NCBI GenBank assembly: GCA_963833465.1
Contig: CAWHXW010000004.1
Location: forward strand, 682,001-746,000
Direction: 5' to 3'
Length of the DNA stretch: 64,000 nt
DNA from: Fen-1298 sp963833465
GTDB taxonomy: Bacteria; Bacteroidota; Ignavibacteria; UBA10030
The first letter of the stretch is position 1. Each line of letters begins with the position of its first letter. Of the stretch, positions 19,287 to 28,587 are shown one piece after another. A model generated the notes under the pieces. It was not told the origin of the DNA. It saw only the letters and a list, made by a program, of their open reading frames with translations, and did no database searches. A program made the position numbers and the translations under genes.

Positions 19287-19955
19287 ATGATGCCTAAAAC
19301 ACAGAAGAAACATACTCCGCTACCTTCTCCTATTCCAACTCTCAAAGCATTGAGTGCCACCGAGCAAAGGCGATTTGAATCGCGCAAAGAAGATTCCATG
19401 CTCATACGACAAGCACTTGCTGGGGATCAGAAAGCATTTCGTAAACTACGGTTAAAATACCATACGCCAATATTTAAAATTATTAGTAGAATTATACGAA
19501 ACCATGAGGAAGTGGAAGATTTGACTCAGGAAGCATTTATTAAAGCATTTACATCGCTTGCCGGTTTTAACGAAGAATATTCCTTCTCGACATGGCTTTA
19601 TAAGATTGCGATGAACAATGCCATTGACCATGTTAGAAAACGAAAGCTTCAAACATTTTCCATTAACAAACCAGTTGAGTCTGAAGAAAACGATTATTCA
19701 TTTGAGCTGCCGGATACGGAGCCGGAGCCAGATCAAGAGTTGATCGCCGCCCAGCGAAAGAAAATGTTAGATGACGCAATGAATTCGCTGCCTGCAAAAT
19801 ATCGGCAGGTTATTCTTATGCGTCACGTAGATGAAAAAGAATATCAAGAAATTGCGAAAATATTAAAACTTCCTCTCGGAACAGTAAAAGCCCACATTTT
19901 TCGCGCACGCGAACTCCTCTATAAGCGGCTTCGTGATAAAATGCGTAATTATTAA
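19287..19955 (+). CDS. RNA polymerase ECF-type sigma factor
   Basis: 222-residue extracytoplasmic-function sigma factor of the RpoE/SigW type. Region 2 covers about residues 52-122 (EVEDLTQEAFIKAFTSL, FSTWLYKIAMNNAIDHVRKRK). Region 4 covers about 168-218 (LPAKYRQVILMRHVDEKEYQEIAKIL, GTVKAHIFRARELL). The N-terminus has a roughly 40-residue low-complexity extension; an internal ATG at 19399 would give the core length. No anti-sigma factor follows; the next gene encodes an exported beta-rich protein. Confidence 0.92.
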   Translation: MMPKTQKKHTPLPSPIPTLKALSATEQRRFESRKEDSMLIRQALAGDQKAFRKLRLKYHTPIFKIISRIIRNHEEVEDLTQEAFIKAFTSLAGFNEEYSFSTWLYKIAMNNAIDHVRKRKLQTFSINKPVESEENDYSFELPDTEPEPDQELIAAQRKKMLDDAMNSLPAKYRQVILMRHVDEKEYQEIAKILKLPLGTVKAHIFRARELLYKRLRDKMRNY

Positions 19956-20013
19956 AATTAAGCGCAACTTATACCACAATGATAACGTATTATCAGAGGC
20001 ATATAGGTGCATC

Positions 20014-20874
20014 ATGAAAATTTCTTTAAAACTTTTTTCGCTCCTTTTTATTTGCGCTTTGGCGGCGTTTGCTAGTAATCTAGAAAATAAACATCGTGAA
20101 TTCAGCCGCACAAAAGAGAAAGAGCTGCGAGTCATTCTTGATGTTTCGTTCGGAAGCATTTCCATAGAACGAAGCGAAGAGGAAATAATTGCATCTGTTG
20201 ATTATAGCGAAGAAGAAGATGCAAAACAAAAGCTATTTATATCTTATGATATTTCTAATGACGTCGGCACTCTATACATCAAATTAAAGGAATCCACACA
20301 TTTCTGGGGCGATGATGACGATCATAATGGTCACAATCGCCATCTTGATATTAGGCTTGGCAACACTATTCCGATTTCTTTTGAATTAGAACTCGGAGCA
20401 GGAAAAGGCGACATCGATTTAACTGACTTGCGAGTGAAGGATGTTAAAATTTCGACTGGCGCCAGCAGTGTGACAATGACATGCAGCAATCCAAACCCTA
20501 TTTTCGCCGATGATATTACTATTGAATCTGGCGTTAGTAAATTCACGGCAACAGATTTAAGCAACTTGAATTTCCGTAATTTGAAATTTAGCGGCGGTGT
20601 CGGTTCTTATAAACTTGACTTCGATGGCAAGCTTAAACAAAGCGCTGAAGTGCAAATTGAAGTCGGGCTCGGCTCTATCAATGTTTATGTGCCCAGAGAT
20701 ATTCCTGCGAAGTTAGTTTACGATGACAACTGGCTTTCAAGTTTCAAGGTTGATGATGATTTTGAGAAAACACAAAGCGGTATATATGAAACGAGCGACT
20801 TCCAAGATGCATCCAAACGATTAACTATTCGGATGGAATCTGGGCTGGGAAGCGTTCGAGTACAAAGAAAATAG
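20014..20874 (+). CDS. Exported beta-helix-like protein, LiaF/toast-rack type
   Basis: 286 residues from the ATG at 20014, which gives a clean signal peptide (KLFSLLFICALAAFAS); the frame upstream overlaps the sigma factor end. The mature part is a ladder of short beta strands with recurring glycine turns (FGSISIER, LGAGKGDIDL, TGASSVTM, SGVSKFTA, GGVGSYKL, VGLGSINV, SGLGSVRV). This resembles the C-terminal cell-envelope-stress domain of LiaF and toast-rack proteins. Coming 58 bases after the sigma gene, it is a likely envelope-stress partner or target. That role is inference from position. Confidence 0.7.
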   Translation: MKISLKLFSLLFICALAAFASNLENKHREFSRTKEKELRVILDVSFGSISIERSEEEIIASVDYSEEEDAKQKLFISYDISNDVGTLYIKLKESTHFWGDDDDHNGHNRHLDIRLGNTIPISFELELGAGKGDIDLTDLRVKDVKISTGASSVTMTCSNPNPIFADDITIESGVSKFTATDLSNLNFRNLKFSGGVGSYKLDFDGKLKQSAEVQIEVGLGSINVYVPRDIPAKLVYDDNWLSSFKVDDDFEKTQSGIYETSDFQDASKRLTIRMESGLGSVRVQRK

Positions 20875-20912
20875 TAGCGACCAAATTACTTTTTGCATTA
20901 GCTATATAAATG

Positions 20913-22349
20913 TCACATTTTCGATGGCATTAATTCTATTGCCCCTTCTTTCTTTAAATCGATTCCGACTGTTTCCCTGTCATAGATTTCGACTGATGTG
21001 AGATAATACATCTTCATTCCTTGTTTTTTAAATCGACTCAAAAGATCTTTATTCATTAAATCTATATATTGAATTTTATTTCTGAAAAGAATATAATCTG
21101 AAAACTCTGATTCTGGTAGTGCACCAGGCGTAGCTTCAATAATATATGGAAGCCACGACCCTGCAACAATCACGCTTTTTTCCATGATTGTATCCCCCGC
21201 TGTGATGATCCCGCGAATATAATTTTCTCGTTGAATCCGCCTCAAATGATCATTCCAGATTGGCCCCTGTAAAAAATCTATTGTAATTGATCGTTCACCC
21301 GAATGTATTACCATCGACATTTGGGATGGGCTTGGACTCCACTGTCTGTCCGCAGAATCTATACCGACGAAGAAAGATGAGAGTATAATAGCTGCACACA
21401 TAATTAGAAATTGACTCCGTCGTAAGTATCTCGCTGAAAAAAGTAGAAAAAAAGGAATTGCCGGAATTAAATAGGCACCTTTCATAGGATGTAATGCAAA
21501 TTCAACAATAAATAGAGTAAGAACCGCAATCCAAACCCGTACATTCTCGTGAGAAAGAGATGTCGGAATGGATGGATCAAAATTCTTTCTGCTATTTATC
21601 AGTGTTAACATAAAAATCGATGCAATAGCAATTGAGCCAATGACACCCCATACATCAATTGTTACGAACTTTGCGATAACTATAAACGACGGAATACTAT
21701 CCCGTTTGTAATCTGTGATAAAGCGTATGCCATAGTTAAGGAAGACAGGAATATAGGCGATGATAATTCCAATGCCTGTTGCAATCCAGAATTTTATTAT
21801 CTTGTAGAACGATGATTTCAAATCCTGCTTTTCGAAAAATAGTAATGCAAACGGGATAAGCATCACCGCAGTTGTAATCCGGCAGCCGGCCGCAAGTCCA
21901 AGAAATAATCCAGCAGCAATCGGTCTTACCTTTAATCCAGCATACCAACTGAACATCACAAACATCATTGCCCAGAGGTAATCCATGGTAGTCGTACTAT
22001 TGATGAACACAATCGGTGTGAAGGCGAATGTCAGTGCAAGTAATATAAAATCTTTGCATTTATAATACTTTGCAATAAGTGCCAGCATTCCCACAGCAAT
22101 GGCGCTTGCAAGAGCGGTTAGCAAATTCATCGCCCAGGGACCATGTATCCAAACAAGAGAGCAGACATATTCGACAATCGGAAAACCCGGCAGGCGTGAT
22201 GCTCTATATTCCCCTGTTGTGCCAATATAACGTGCTGCAGAAGCTACTCTCCATCCATCCTGTTCGTTGCCATATCCAATATCAAGAAATGGAAGACACG
22301 AAACAAACACTATGGTAAAGACAACAAGAAAAATGATGTAATTCTTCAT
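20913..22349 (-). CDS. Polytopic membrane glycosyltransferase-like protein (GT-C fold)
   Basis: 478 residues with about ten hydrophobic segments. An acidic first loop (YGNEQDGWRVASAARYIG) is placed like the catalytic Asp loop of GT39/PMT-type and ArnT-like enzymes. A soluble C-terminal domain of about 130 residues follows. It probably transfers a sugar from a lipid carrier on the outer face of the inner membrane. Start at 22349 (MKNYIIFL) gives an immediate signal-anchor; the longer frame to 22415 would overlap the upstream gene. The acceptor is unknown. Confidence 0.65.
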   Translation of the reverse strand: MKNYIIFLVVFTIVFVSCLPFLDIGYGNEQDGWRVASAARYIGTTGEYRASRLPGFPIVEYVCSLVWIHGPWAMNLLTALASAIAVGMLALIAKYYKCKDFILLALTFAFTPIVFINSTTTMDYLWAMMFVMFSWYAGLKVRPIAAGLFLGLAAGCRITTAVMLIPFALLFFEKQDLKSSFYKIIKFWIATGIGIIIAYIPVFLNYGIRFITDYKRDSIPSFIVIAKFVTIDVWGVIGSIAIASIFMLTLINSRKNFDPSIPTSLSHENVRVWIAVLTLFIVEFALHPMKGAYLIPAIPFFLLFSARYLRRSQFLIMCAAIILSSFFVGIDSADRQWSPSPSQMSMVIHSGERSITIDFLQGPIWNDHLRRIQRENYIRGIITAGDTIMEKSVIVAGSWLPYIIEATPGALPESEFSDYILFRNKIQYIDLMNKDLLSRFKKQGMKMYYLTSVEIYDRETVGIDLKKEGAIELMPSKM

Positions 22350-22407
22350 ATGGACAGTATTAGTAGGGAAGGTTCCTATCTGTAATAGATTGGCATCCTG
22401 TCCAGGA

Positions 22408-23208
22408 CTATCCAACTCCGAAGTGAAAAAATTGCCCCCACGAGCGAGGGTGGCTTACTTCGCGTGTTCGAATAAGATTGAGAAGTGCTTGCCGGTACGC
22501 ATCGCCGGGAGCGAGACCGTTGGCAAGATGCGTGAAGAAATATTCACTGAAGAATTTTGCCGCTTTCCTATCTGCTGACCAAGCATTGAATAAGACATCA
22601 GAGGTACCGTTCAAACGAAGTAACAGTGCATGCTCGGAAGTGAGTCCAGTTCCTTGACCATTGTGATTTGAAAGTATTATTACTGGAATTGCATCAAGCT
22701 CCGATATCTTTTCAAATGGAATGGTTGTAGATTGTTCCACCATCAAACCATCTGAGAGAATAAAATTGCCAAGCGGAAATTCCGCATCTCGCTGGCTAAA
22801 TTCAGTAGAAATCTGCAGAACATCGGCTTTGATGGATTTTAAATTGTCCCAAGACGTCTCTAATCCTACCATTATTCTTGCACTCTTGAAAAAGCTGCGG
22901 ATGTCTCGCAATTCGTAATCCACCGACCAGTTTTTACCTGTCGGATTGCCAAATGCCACAATATCCTGCATGCGAGTGGTGGATACAGCACGATAACGCA
23001 ACGAAGCAAGTGTCGGTACATAATCGATGCTCGTTAATTCAATAACATATTTCTCGTTTCCTTTTGAATCCTGTCGTTCTATAGCATGAAATGGAAAACC
23101 ATCCATCTCGCGGTTTGTAACAATAATAAGATTCCGTTCAAACAGATCATCCACCGGACGAAGGAGAATATCATACATCTGAGTTGAAAGTCTTGCGAAA
23201 TGTGTCAT
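22408..23208 (-). CDS. C-terminal part of a CHAT-domain protein (split from the TPR gene upstream)
   Basis: 266 residues that begin in the middle of a CHAT (caspase-like) domain: ARLSTQMYDILLRPVDDLF, then VTNREMDGFPFHAI, and the end FFTHLANGLAPGDAYRQALLNLIRTREV. The first half of the same domain is the C-terminus of the TPR frame at 23205-25034. The ATG overlaps that gene's stop (ATGA), so re-initiation is possible. The usual catalytic His (LATHG-type motif) is replaced in VLQISTEFS and the Cys of the LSACETG motif by Asn-His in ILSNHNGQG, so peptidase activity is unlikely. Confidence 0.75.
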   Translation of the reverse strand: MTHFARLSTQMYDILLRPVDDLFERNLIIVTNREMDGFPFHAIERQDSKGNEKYVIELTSIDYVPTLASLRYRAVSTTRMQDIVAFGNPTGKNWSVDYELRDIRSFFKSARIMVGLETSWDNLKSIKADVLQISTEFSQRDAEFPLGNFILSDGLMVEQSTTIPFEKISELDAIPVIILSNHNGQGTGLTSEHALLLRLNGTSDVLFNAWSADRKAAKFFSEYFFTHLANGLAPGDAYRQALLNLIRTREVSHPRSWGQFFHFGVG

Positions 23209-25034
23209 TGAAGCAACGCTTGCTTCTCCAGGTTCGCCGGATACACGTTCGGATCTTGTAGAAGCTGCTGATATTCCGTCATCAATCTTAAAAGATTGTC
23301 ATGACTTATCGCTGAGGTACGAACAACAAGCTGCGAACGCGTTACAGCAAAAATGTAGAGCAAATCATTTGTAGGCAGAAATTCAATTGCAAGCGCACCG
23401 CGCGGAATGTTCGACTGCAAAATTTTCGCGTCAACCGGACTTGGCAGAACCAGCGTTTCGTAGTTTGGATGTTCGCTAATAATTTGGCGCGATTTTTTCC
23501 TTAGCGTTTGTTTTGCAGATTCTAGTTCAGTATGCAGTGAAATTAGATTATTTATATCCGACCATTGTTTAGTATTAGCAAGCCGTGCAGTATATTCGGT
23601 TTCCAGCATCCTTATCTTTTGAATTTGCAACTGTACTTCTTTGGTTTGCGACTTCAATTGCGGATAACGCAGCGAAACTGTAATATTTTGAAATGTACCA
23701 GCAAGTTGTTTCATTCGCGCGTACTCAACAATCTTTAATGCTTCATCTTGACGCTGCGTCTTAACAAGCAACGTACTAAGATATCCATACCAATCCTGAT
23801 GTGATGGCAGGATGCCAAGTGCACTCTGATATGGCGTATGTAATTCTTCATTTGAATATTCCGCAAATGTATTTTGATCAAGCGTTACCGCTTTCAAGTA
23901 AAAATCGCGCGCTTTTAATAAATCACCAACCCGTTCAAATTCTTTTCCAAGTTGAATATACAGATATCCTTCGCCGGCGATGTGTCCGCATTCCTGAAAA
24001 TTCTTTGCAATTTGTTCATACGATCGTTTAAGTTTCTCTTCATTCTGTGCACGCTCTTCTAATGATAAAAGATTGAAGTTGCAATGAACTAAAAAGATAG
24101 AGAGATAATTTTCTGCTATACGATCAGACTGTGAACGTGCCAGTTCCAAAGCCTCATTATAATAACGTTTTGCATTCAACAGGTCATTGCTTTGTTCATA
24201 AATATGTCCGAGCTGGAAAAGCAGAACCGTTTGTATATTTTTACCTGTCCGCGCACGACGAAGCACATTAATAGCATCACGAAAATCATGGATCGCAGAG
24301 TTTATGCTGTTTTGCGTTAAATGAAGAAGACCGAATTCCGCTTGTAGCCGAGCAAAAAGCAACGGATCACTTGATTGATTGATTGATGTGACCGCTTGCG
24401 TAAGCGAGTTCGCCGCTTCATCATTTCGTTGCTGCAGCCGATAAACGCTCCCAATGCCCCCAAGTGCCGCTGCAAGGTGCTGATGATCGCCGCTCACTTG
24501 CGAAAGTGCAAGGACACTTTTATATACATTAAGAGCTTCATCCAAATCTTTACTTGTTTTCAAGATCGAAGCAAGTTTTAGTTCCGACTCTGCCCTGGCG
24601 TTTTTGTCATCAAATGCGTTAGCAGAGGCATCGGCAGATCGATATCGGGCGATGGCTTGATCGTACATATGCATTACGGCATAGAGGTCGCCTTCGAGAA
24701 GTGCGAGCCGAATTTCACCGTGCACGTCCCCTTCTTTGCGCATTAACTCAGATGCCTGTTTCGCCGCATCGAATGCTGCACGATATTCTCCCAAATTCAA
24801 ATTAGTTTGGACAAGGAATGTAAACGCTTCCGCTAGTTTATCATTTTTGTTTAGATCACGAAATGTTCGAATGACTTCATTTAAAATCGGCTTTGCTTGT
24901 CTGAATGATTGTTCACCAATAAGCGTAATAGATTTATTGTACATTTCAGTTGGATCGTTCGGCGTACGATCACTAAAATCGCAACCAAGCACAAGAAAGA
25001 TGGTGATACTAAGAAGAAGTGACGTGTGTTTCAC
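23205..25034 (-). CDS. TPR lipoprotein with N-terminal half of a CHAT domain
   Basis: About 609 residues from a GTG at 25034, which starts a lipoprotein signal (KHTSLLLSITIFLVLGC, lipobox LVLGC); a longer ATG frame opens at 25127. Residues about 40-430 are tetratricopeptide repeats (for example LAAALGGIGSVYRLQQRNDEA and IQTVLLFQLGHIYEQSNDLLNA). A coiled stretch follows, then the first strands of a CHAT domain (GALAIEFLPTNDLLYIFAV). The stop TGA at 23205 comes just where the domain should go on. Shifting the frame by one base there joins it without loss to the downstream frame, so the ancestral gene was one TPR-CHAT protein of about 875 residues. Confidence 0.8.
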   Translation of the reverse strand: MKHTSLLLSITIFLVLGCDFSDRTPNDPTEMYNKSITLIGEQSFRQAKPILNEVIRTFRDLNKNDKLAEAFTFLVQTNLNLGEYRAAFDAAKQASELMRKEGDVHGEIRLALLEGDLYAVMHMYDQAIARYRSADASANAFDDKNARAESELKLASILKTSKDLDEALNVYKSVLALSQVSGDHQHLAAALGGIGSVYRLQQRNDEAANSLTQAVTSINQSSDPLLFARLQAEFGLLHLTQNSINSAIHDFRDAINVLRRARTGKNIQTVLLFQLGHIYEQSNDLLNAKRYYNEALELARSQSDRIAENYLSIFLVHCNFNLLSLEERAQNEEKLKRSYEQIAKNFQECGHIAGEGYLYIQLGKEFERVGDLLKARDFYLKAVTLDQNTFAEYSNEELHTPYQSALGILPSHQDWYGYLSTLLVKTQRQDEALKIVEYARMKQLAGTFQNITVSLRYPQLKSQTKEVQLQIQKIRMLETEYTARLANTKQWSDINNLISLHTELESAKQTLRKKSRQIISEHPNYETLVLPSPVDAKILQSNIPRGALAIEFLPTNDLLYIFAVTRSQLVVRTSAISHDNLLRLMTEYQQLLQDPNVYPANLEKQALLQ

Positions 25035-25120
25035 TATGGCTGAATTTTCCGTATGGTTGTATTTTTTTACGCTGAATAAATAGCAATATGAAAAGAATAT
25101 AACAAACTCCTGCTTATGCT

Positions 25121-25912
25121 TCAACACTTGTCAACATAACTTTTCACCACATTGACAATATCATCCGCATTATTCGACAAAATACCATCAACACCGTAAG
25201 CTAACATTCGTTGCGCACCTTTTACAGAGTTAAGTGTATAAACATAAACCGCAATGCCGTGATCATGTGCATCTTCTAACATTCGGCGGTGCAATTCGCG
25301 CGTTGCACATTTAAATACTTTCGCCCCGACACGTTCAGCGAGCTTCGAGGGAGAACGGCCAAAGTCATGCAAGAAATCAAAGAGCACACCTGTTACAGCT
25401 GATGATTTCATTCGCTTTATATTTGATAGAATTTTATGATCAAAAGAAGAAAACAATACGCGGTCATCCATTCCGCACTTATGGACTACATCTATTACTT
25501 TTTCTTCTAACAATCCGGGCGGCTCTCGATGCAACAGATCCGATTTTATTTCCACATCTACCCATAGCCGGCTTCCAATCTGTTGAAACACTTCTGCGAG
25601 AGTCGGAATTCGCTGCTCGGCAAATTTTGGATGAAACCATGAGCCGGCATCGAGTTGGCGAATTTCTTCCTGTAAATAATTGCGTGCAGGACCGTTGCCT
25701 GTGGATGTGCGTTGAAGTGTACGGTCATGAAGGACGATAACTTCTTCATCCCTTGTTAATCGGACATCTAATTCGATCATATCAATATCGATTACACATG
25801 CAGCTTTTTCAAAAGAAGCAAGCGTGTTCTCAGGCGCCTTTGCTGATAGCCCGCGGTGCGCAACAATATACGGCGGTGCACCCGGTAATGGCTGGGGTTG
25901 GTACAGTCTCAT
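25121..25912 (-). CDS. Glycerophosphodiester phosphodiesterase
   Basis: Hydrolyses glycerophosphodiesters to glycerol-3-phosphate and an alcohol. 263 residues, cytoplasmic type (no signal peptide), similar to UgpQ. The active-site set is visible: His19-Arg20 in VAHRGLS, Glu47 and Asp49 in IELDVR, and His62 in VLHDRTLQRTSTG. The GVDGILSN end motif is present. The ATG overlaps the adk stop by 4 bases, so the two are coupled. Confidence 0.93.
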   Translation of the reverse strand: MRLYQPQPLPGAPPYIVAHRGLSAKAPENTLASFEKAACVIDIDMIELDVRLTRDEEVIVLHDRTLQRTSTGNGPARNYLQEEIRQLDAGSWFHPKFAEQRIPTLAEVFQQIGSRLWVDVEIKSDLLHREPPGLLEEKVIDVVHKCGMDDRVLFSSFDHKILSNIKRMKSSAVTGVLFDFLHDFGRSPSKLAERVGAKVFKCATRELHRRMLEDAHDHGIAVYVYTLNSVKGAQRMLAYGVDGILSNNADDIVNVVKSYVDKC

Positions 25913-26562
25913 CTAATTCTGTTTTTATATAGCGCATCAAGAATAAGTTTGTGTACATAACCGATCTCGTCTGTTCCATTGATAGGAACAAGCCGGTTGG
26001 TTTCCCGATAATATTCGATAAGCGGTTGTGTCTGTTGCTGATATACTTCAAGACGTCTGCGTACAGGTCCCGGTTTGTCGTCATCTCGCTGATACAGTTC
26101 ACCGCCGCATGACGGACATTTTTTTAGATCAGCGCCGATGCGCGCAATTGCATAAATGCGGCCGCAGCTCCGACAAAGCCGCCGTTGATCAAGTCGGTTA
26201 ATTATTTCTTCGTTATTTACATTAAGACTAATGACGGAATCAAGTCTAATTCCAATTTTTTCAAATAGTGCATCAAGAGCGCATGCTTGTGGAAGCGTTC
26301 GAGGAAAACCATCAAGGATGAAATTTTCTCTTGCATCATCAGACTTAAGTACTTCTTCAATCAAACCTATAACGACATCGTCGGGAACTAGATTGCCTGC
26401 ATCCATAAAAGATTTTGCCTTCAATCCAAGAGCGGTCTTATTCTTCACTGCTTCGCGCAATAAATCGCCGGTAGAGATATGTGCAGAGTGAAATTCTTCA
26501 ACAAGTAATTTGGCTTGGGTACCTTTACCCACGCCAGGCGGTCCAAAAAGTATAATCTTCAT
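25909..26562 (-). CDS. adk: Adenylate kinase (zinc-type LID)
   Basis: Interconverts ATP + AMP and 2 ADP. 217 residues, long form. The P-loop GPPGVGKGTQ (7-16), the NMP site STGDLLR and DGFPRTLPQA are present. The LID domain carries four cysteines (C130, C133, C149, C152), the structural zinc-binding version. It is followed by GDPD with a 4-base overlap. Confidence 0.97.
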   Translation of the reverse strand: MKIILFGPPGVGKGTQAKLLVEEFHSAHISTGDLLREAVKNKTALGLKAKSFMDAGNLVPDDVVIGLIEEVLKSDDARENFILDGFPRTLPQACALDALFEKIGIRLDSVISLNVNNEEIINRLDQRRLCRSCGRIYAIARIGADLKKCPSCGGELYQRDDDKPGPVRRRLEVYQQQTQPLIEYYRETNRLVPINGTDEIGYVHKLILDALYKNRIR

Positions 26563-26675
26563 AAGTTTGTTTGATGTTCTCTGTTAATGGATAATAAGTG
26601 AATTAAATACAACATAAATTTACGGGATAATACTCAAATTAAGAATATTGCAACTGAATTTACAATCGTGATTTT

Positions 26676-27326
26676 TTAAAATACGGTGCCAAAGTTGAAC
26701 ACAAATGTCGTTAAACCTGATTTGATTTCAATGCTTGGCATAAAAGTTAGAAATTGACCATTCACAACACGAGTTCCAACAGATACGCCACCGCGCAGAG
26801 TGAATTCCCATCCGGCATTTTTCATTAAGAGATCCGCACCAAGTAACGGCTGGAAAAAGAATACATTCCAATAATTTGTTATGCGCTGAACCGTCACTCC
26901 TAATATTAGAGCATTGATTGTTTGCTCTTCATTATTTTCATGCCAATGCCATCCGATGATGCTGGCTGAATCCGGTTCTTCAACTTTCGTCGTTGTTATT
27001 GATTTATAATGGCTGTATCCGAGCGAAACACCAATTGTCGGTGCGTGAGGTGCATCTTCTTGCTTAATTGGATAAAAAGTAATTTCCGGCGATATGACTC
27101 CGCCTTGAACGCTGCCGCCTTTCGCTCTTGAATAAATCAGATTTGCATCTACAAATCCGCGAAATGAGTATCCGGCATAAAGATTTAAACCATTTCCTTC
27201 ACTGCTAGTGCACAATCCAAATCCACCGCCATAACCGCTTTGACCACGGGTAAGAAATTCACTTTGAGAAAAAGATTGCCGGACTAGACAAAGCATGAAA
27301 AAGAAAAGAATGTAAAATAGTCTCAT
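26676..27326 (-). CDS. Hypothetical outer-membrane beta-barrel protein
   Basis: 216 residues with a signal peptide (LFYILFFFMLCLVRQSFSQS) and a glycine- and aromatic-rich alternating pattern ending in Phe (TFVFNFGTVF), as expected of a small outer-membrane barrel. No named family is recognised. It starts only 3 bases after the rlmN stop and is therefore probably translated from the rlmN message. Confidence 0.65.
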   Translation of the reverse strand: MRLFYILFFFMLCLVRQSFSQSEFLTRGQSGYGGGFGLCTSSEGNGLNLYAGYSFRGFVDANLIYSRAKGGSVQGGVISPEITFYPIKQEDAPHAPTIGVSLGYSHYKSITTTKVEEPDSASIIGWHWHENNEEQTINALILGVTVQRITNYWNVFFFQPLLGADLLMKNAGWEFTLRGGVSVGTRVVNGQFLTFMPSIEIKSGLTTFVFNFGTVF

Positions 27327-27329
27327 CTA

Positions 27330-28427
27330 TTACGAACCTCCTGCAATTTTTAATTTAGTCTTTAATTCATTCACAGCAAGTTGTCCGCATGCAGCATTGA
27401 TATCCTGGCCAGAACTGCCGCGCACCATTGCTGTGATGTTGGAGTTTCGCAATGCATCGGCAAACGCTTCGATGCGCGGAGCCGGTGTTGGTCTGAGCAA
27501 AGCTCCAAAGCCGGAAGGATGCATAAACGTAATAGAATGAAATGGAATAAGATTGACCTTGCATGGAATTCTTCTGCTCAATTTTACGAATGCTTTGATA
27601 TCAGCTGTTGTATCGTTGAATCCATCAAATAAAATATATTCAAATGTCGGACGGCGGTGTGTTTTATGGTAATAATATTCCAGCGACTCAATCAATTCAT
27701 CCACAGAATATTTCTTTGTAATAGGCATAAGTTGAGTACGTTTGCCGTTGTCCAGCGAATGAAGCGAAAGTGCTAATTTTACAGGATGTTCTTCATCTGC
27801 CAACTGGCGGATTTTATCTGCATAGCCGGAAGTGGAAATCGTAATATGCCGCGCACCAATATTCAATCCACGATCATCATTAATAATATCTATGGATTTC
27901 ATCACGTTATCATAATTGAGCATTGGCTCGCCCATGCCCATATAGACGAGATTGGTGATGCGTTTTTGGCTGCTTCGTTGCGCCTGCAATAATTGATCTA
28001 CAATTTCTCCCGCTGTCAAATTACGCGTAAAACCCATTGCGCCGGTCGCACAGAATTTACAATCCAATGGACAACCGACTTGCGTAGAGATACAAAGAGT
28101 AAGCCGCTTTTCGTCCTCCAACATTTTTTTTGTTGATGGAATTAAAACGCTTTCGACCGCCAAATTATCATTCAACTTGAAAAGATATTTTATTGTGCTA
28201 TCGTCAGATACACTTTGAGCTGCTAATTGAAGATTTGAAATATATGAGATTTGAGAAAGAACCTCACGAAAATCTTTTGATATGTCCGTCATTTCATCGA
28301 AACTTTGAGCTGCCTTTGCATAAAGCCAGCTGTAAAGTTGTGCTGCACGGTATTTTTTTTCTCCAAGTTCCTCTACAAACGCTTGAAGCTCGGAAATGTT
28401 AAGGCCTTTTAGATTTCTTTTTGTCAT
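27330..28427 (-). CDS. rlmN: Dual-specificity RNA methyltransferase RlmN
   Basis: Radical-SAM enzyme that methylates C2 of A2503 in 23S rRNA and A37 of some tRNAs. 365 residues from the ATG at 28427. The cluster motif C119-x3-C123-x2-C126 lies in TQVGCPLDCKFCATG. The two mechanistic cysteines correspond to C112 (LTLCIST) and C347 (NAACGQL). The frame opens 15 codons upstream, but MTKRNLKGL fits family N-termini. Confidence 0.95.
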   Translation of the reverse strand: MTKRNLKGLNISELQAFVEELGEKKYRAAQLYSWLYAKAAQSFDEMTDISKDFREVLSQISYISNLQLAAQSVSDDSTIKYLFKLNDNLAVESVLIPSTKKMLEDEKRLTLCISTQVGCPLDCKFCATGAMGFTRNLTAGEIVDQLLQAQRSSQKRITNLVYMGMGEPMLNYDNVMKSIDIINDDRGLNIGARHITISTSGYADKIRQLADEEHPVKLALSLHSLDNGKRTQLMPITKKYSVDELIESLEYYYHKTHRRPTFEYILFDGFNDTTADIKAFVKLSRRIPCKVNLIPFHSITFMHPSGFGALLRPTPAPRIEAFADALRNSNITAMVRGSSGQDINAACGQLAVNELKTKLKIAGGS

Positions 28428-28587
28428 GATTGTAATAAGGTACGGAAAGATGTTGCGTAGAACAAGGAACACAATGCTTCCAAAAAGTAAAAATGATTTA
28501 GAGAAATATTAGATCTAAAACAGAAAAAATGGCGCAATTTCCTGTGTCTCCGCATCCATTTAACCTTACAGAAACAGCATTACAATG

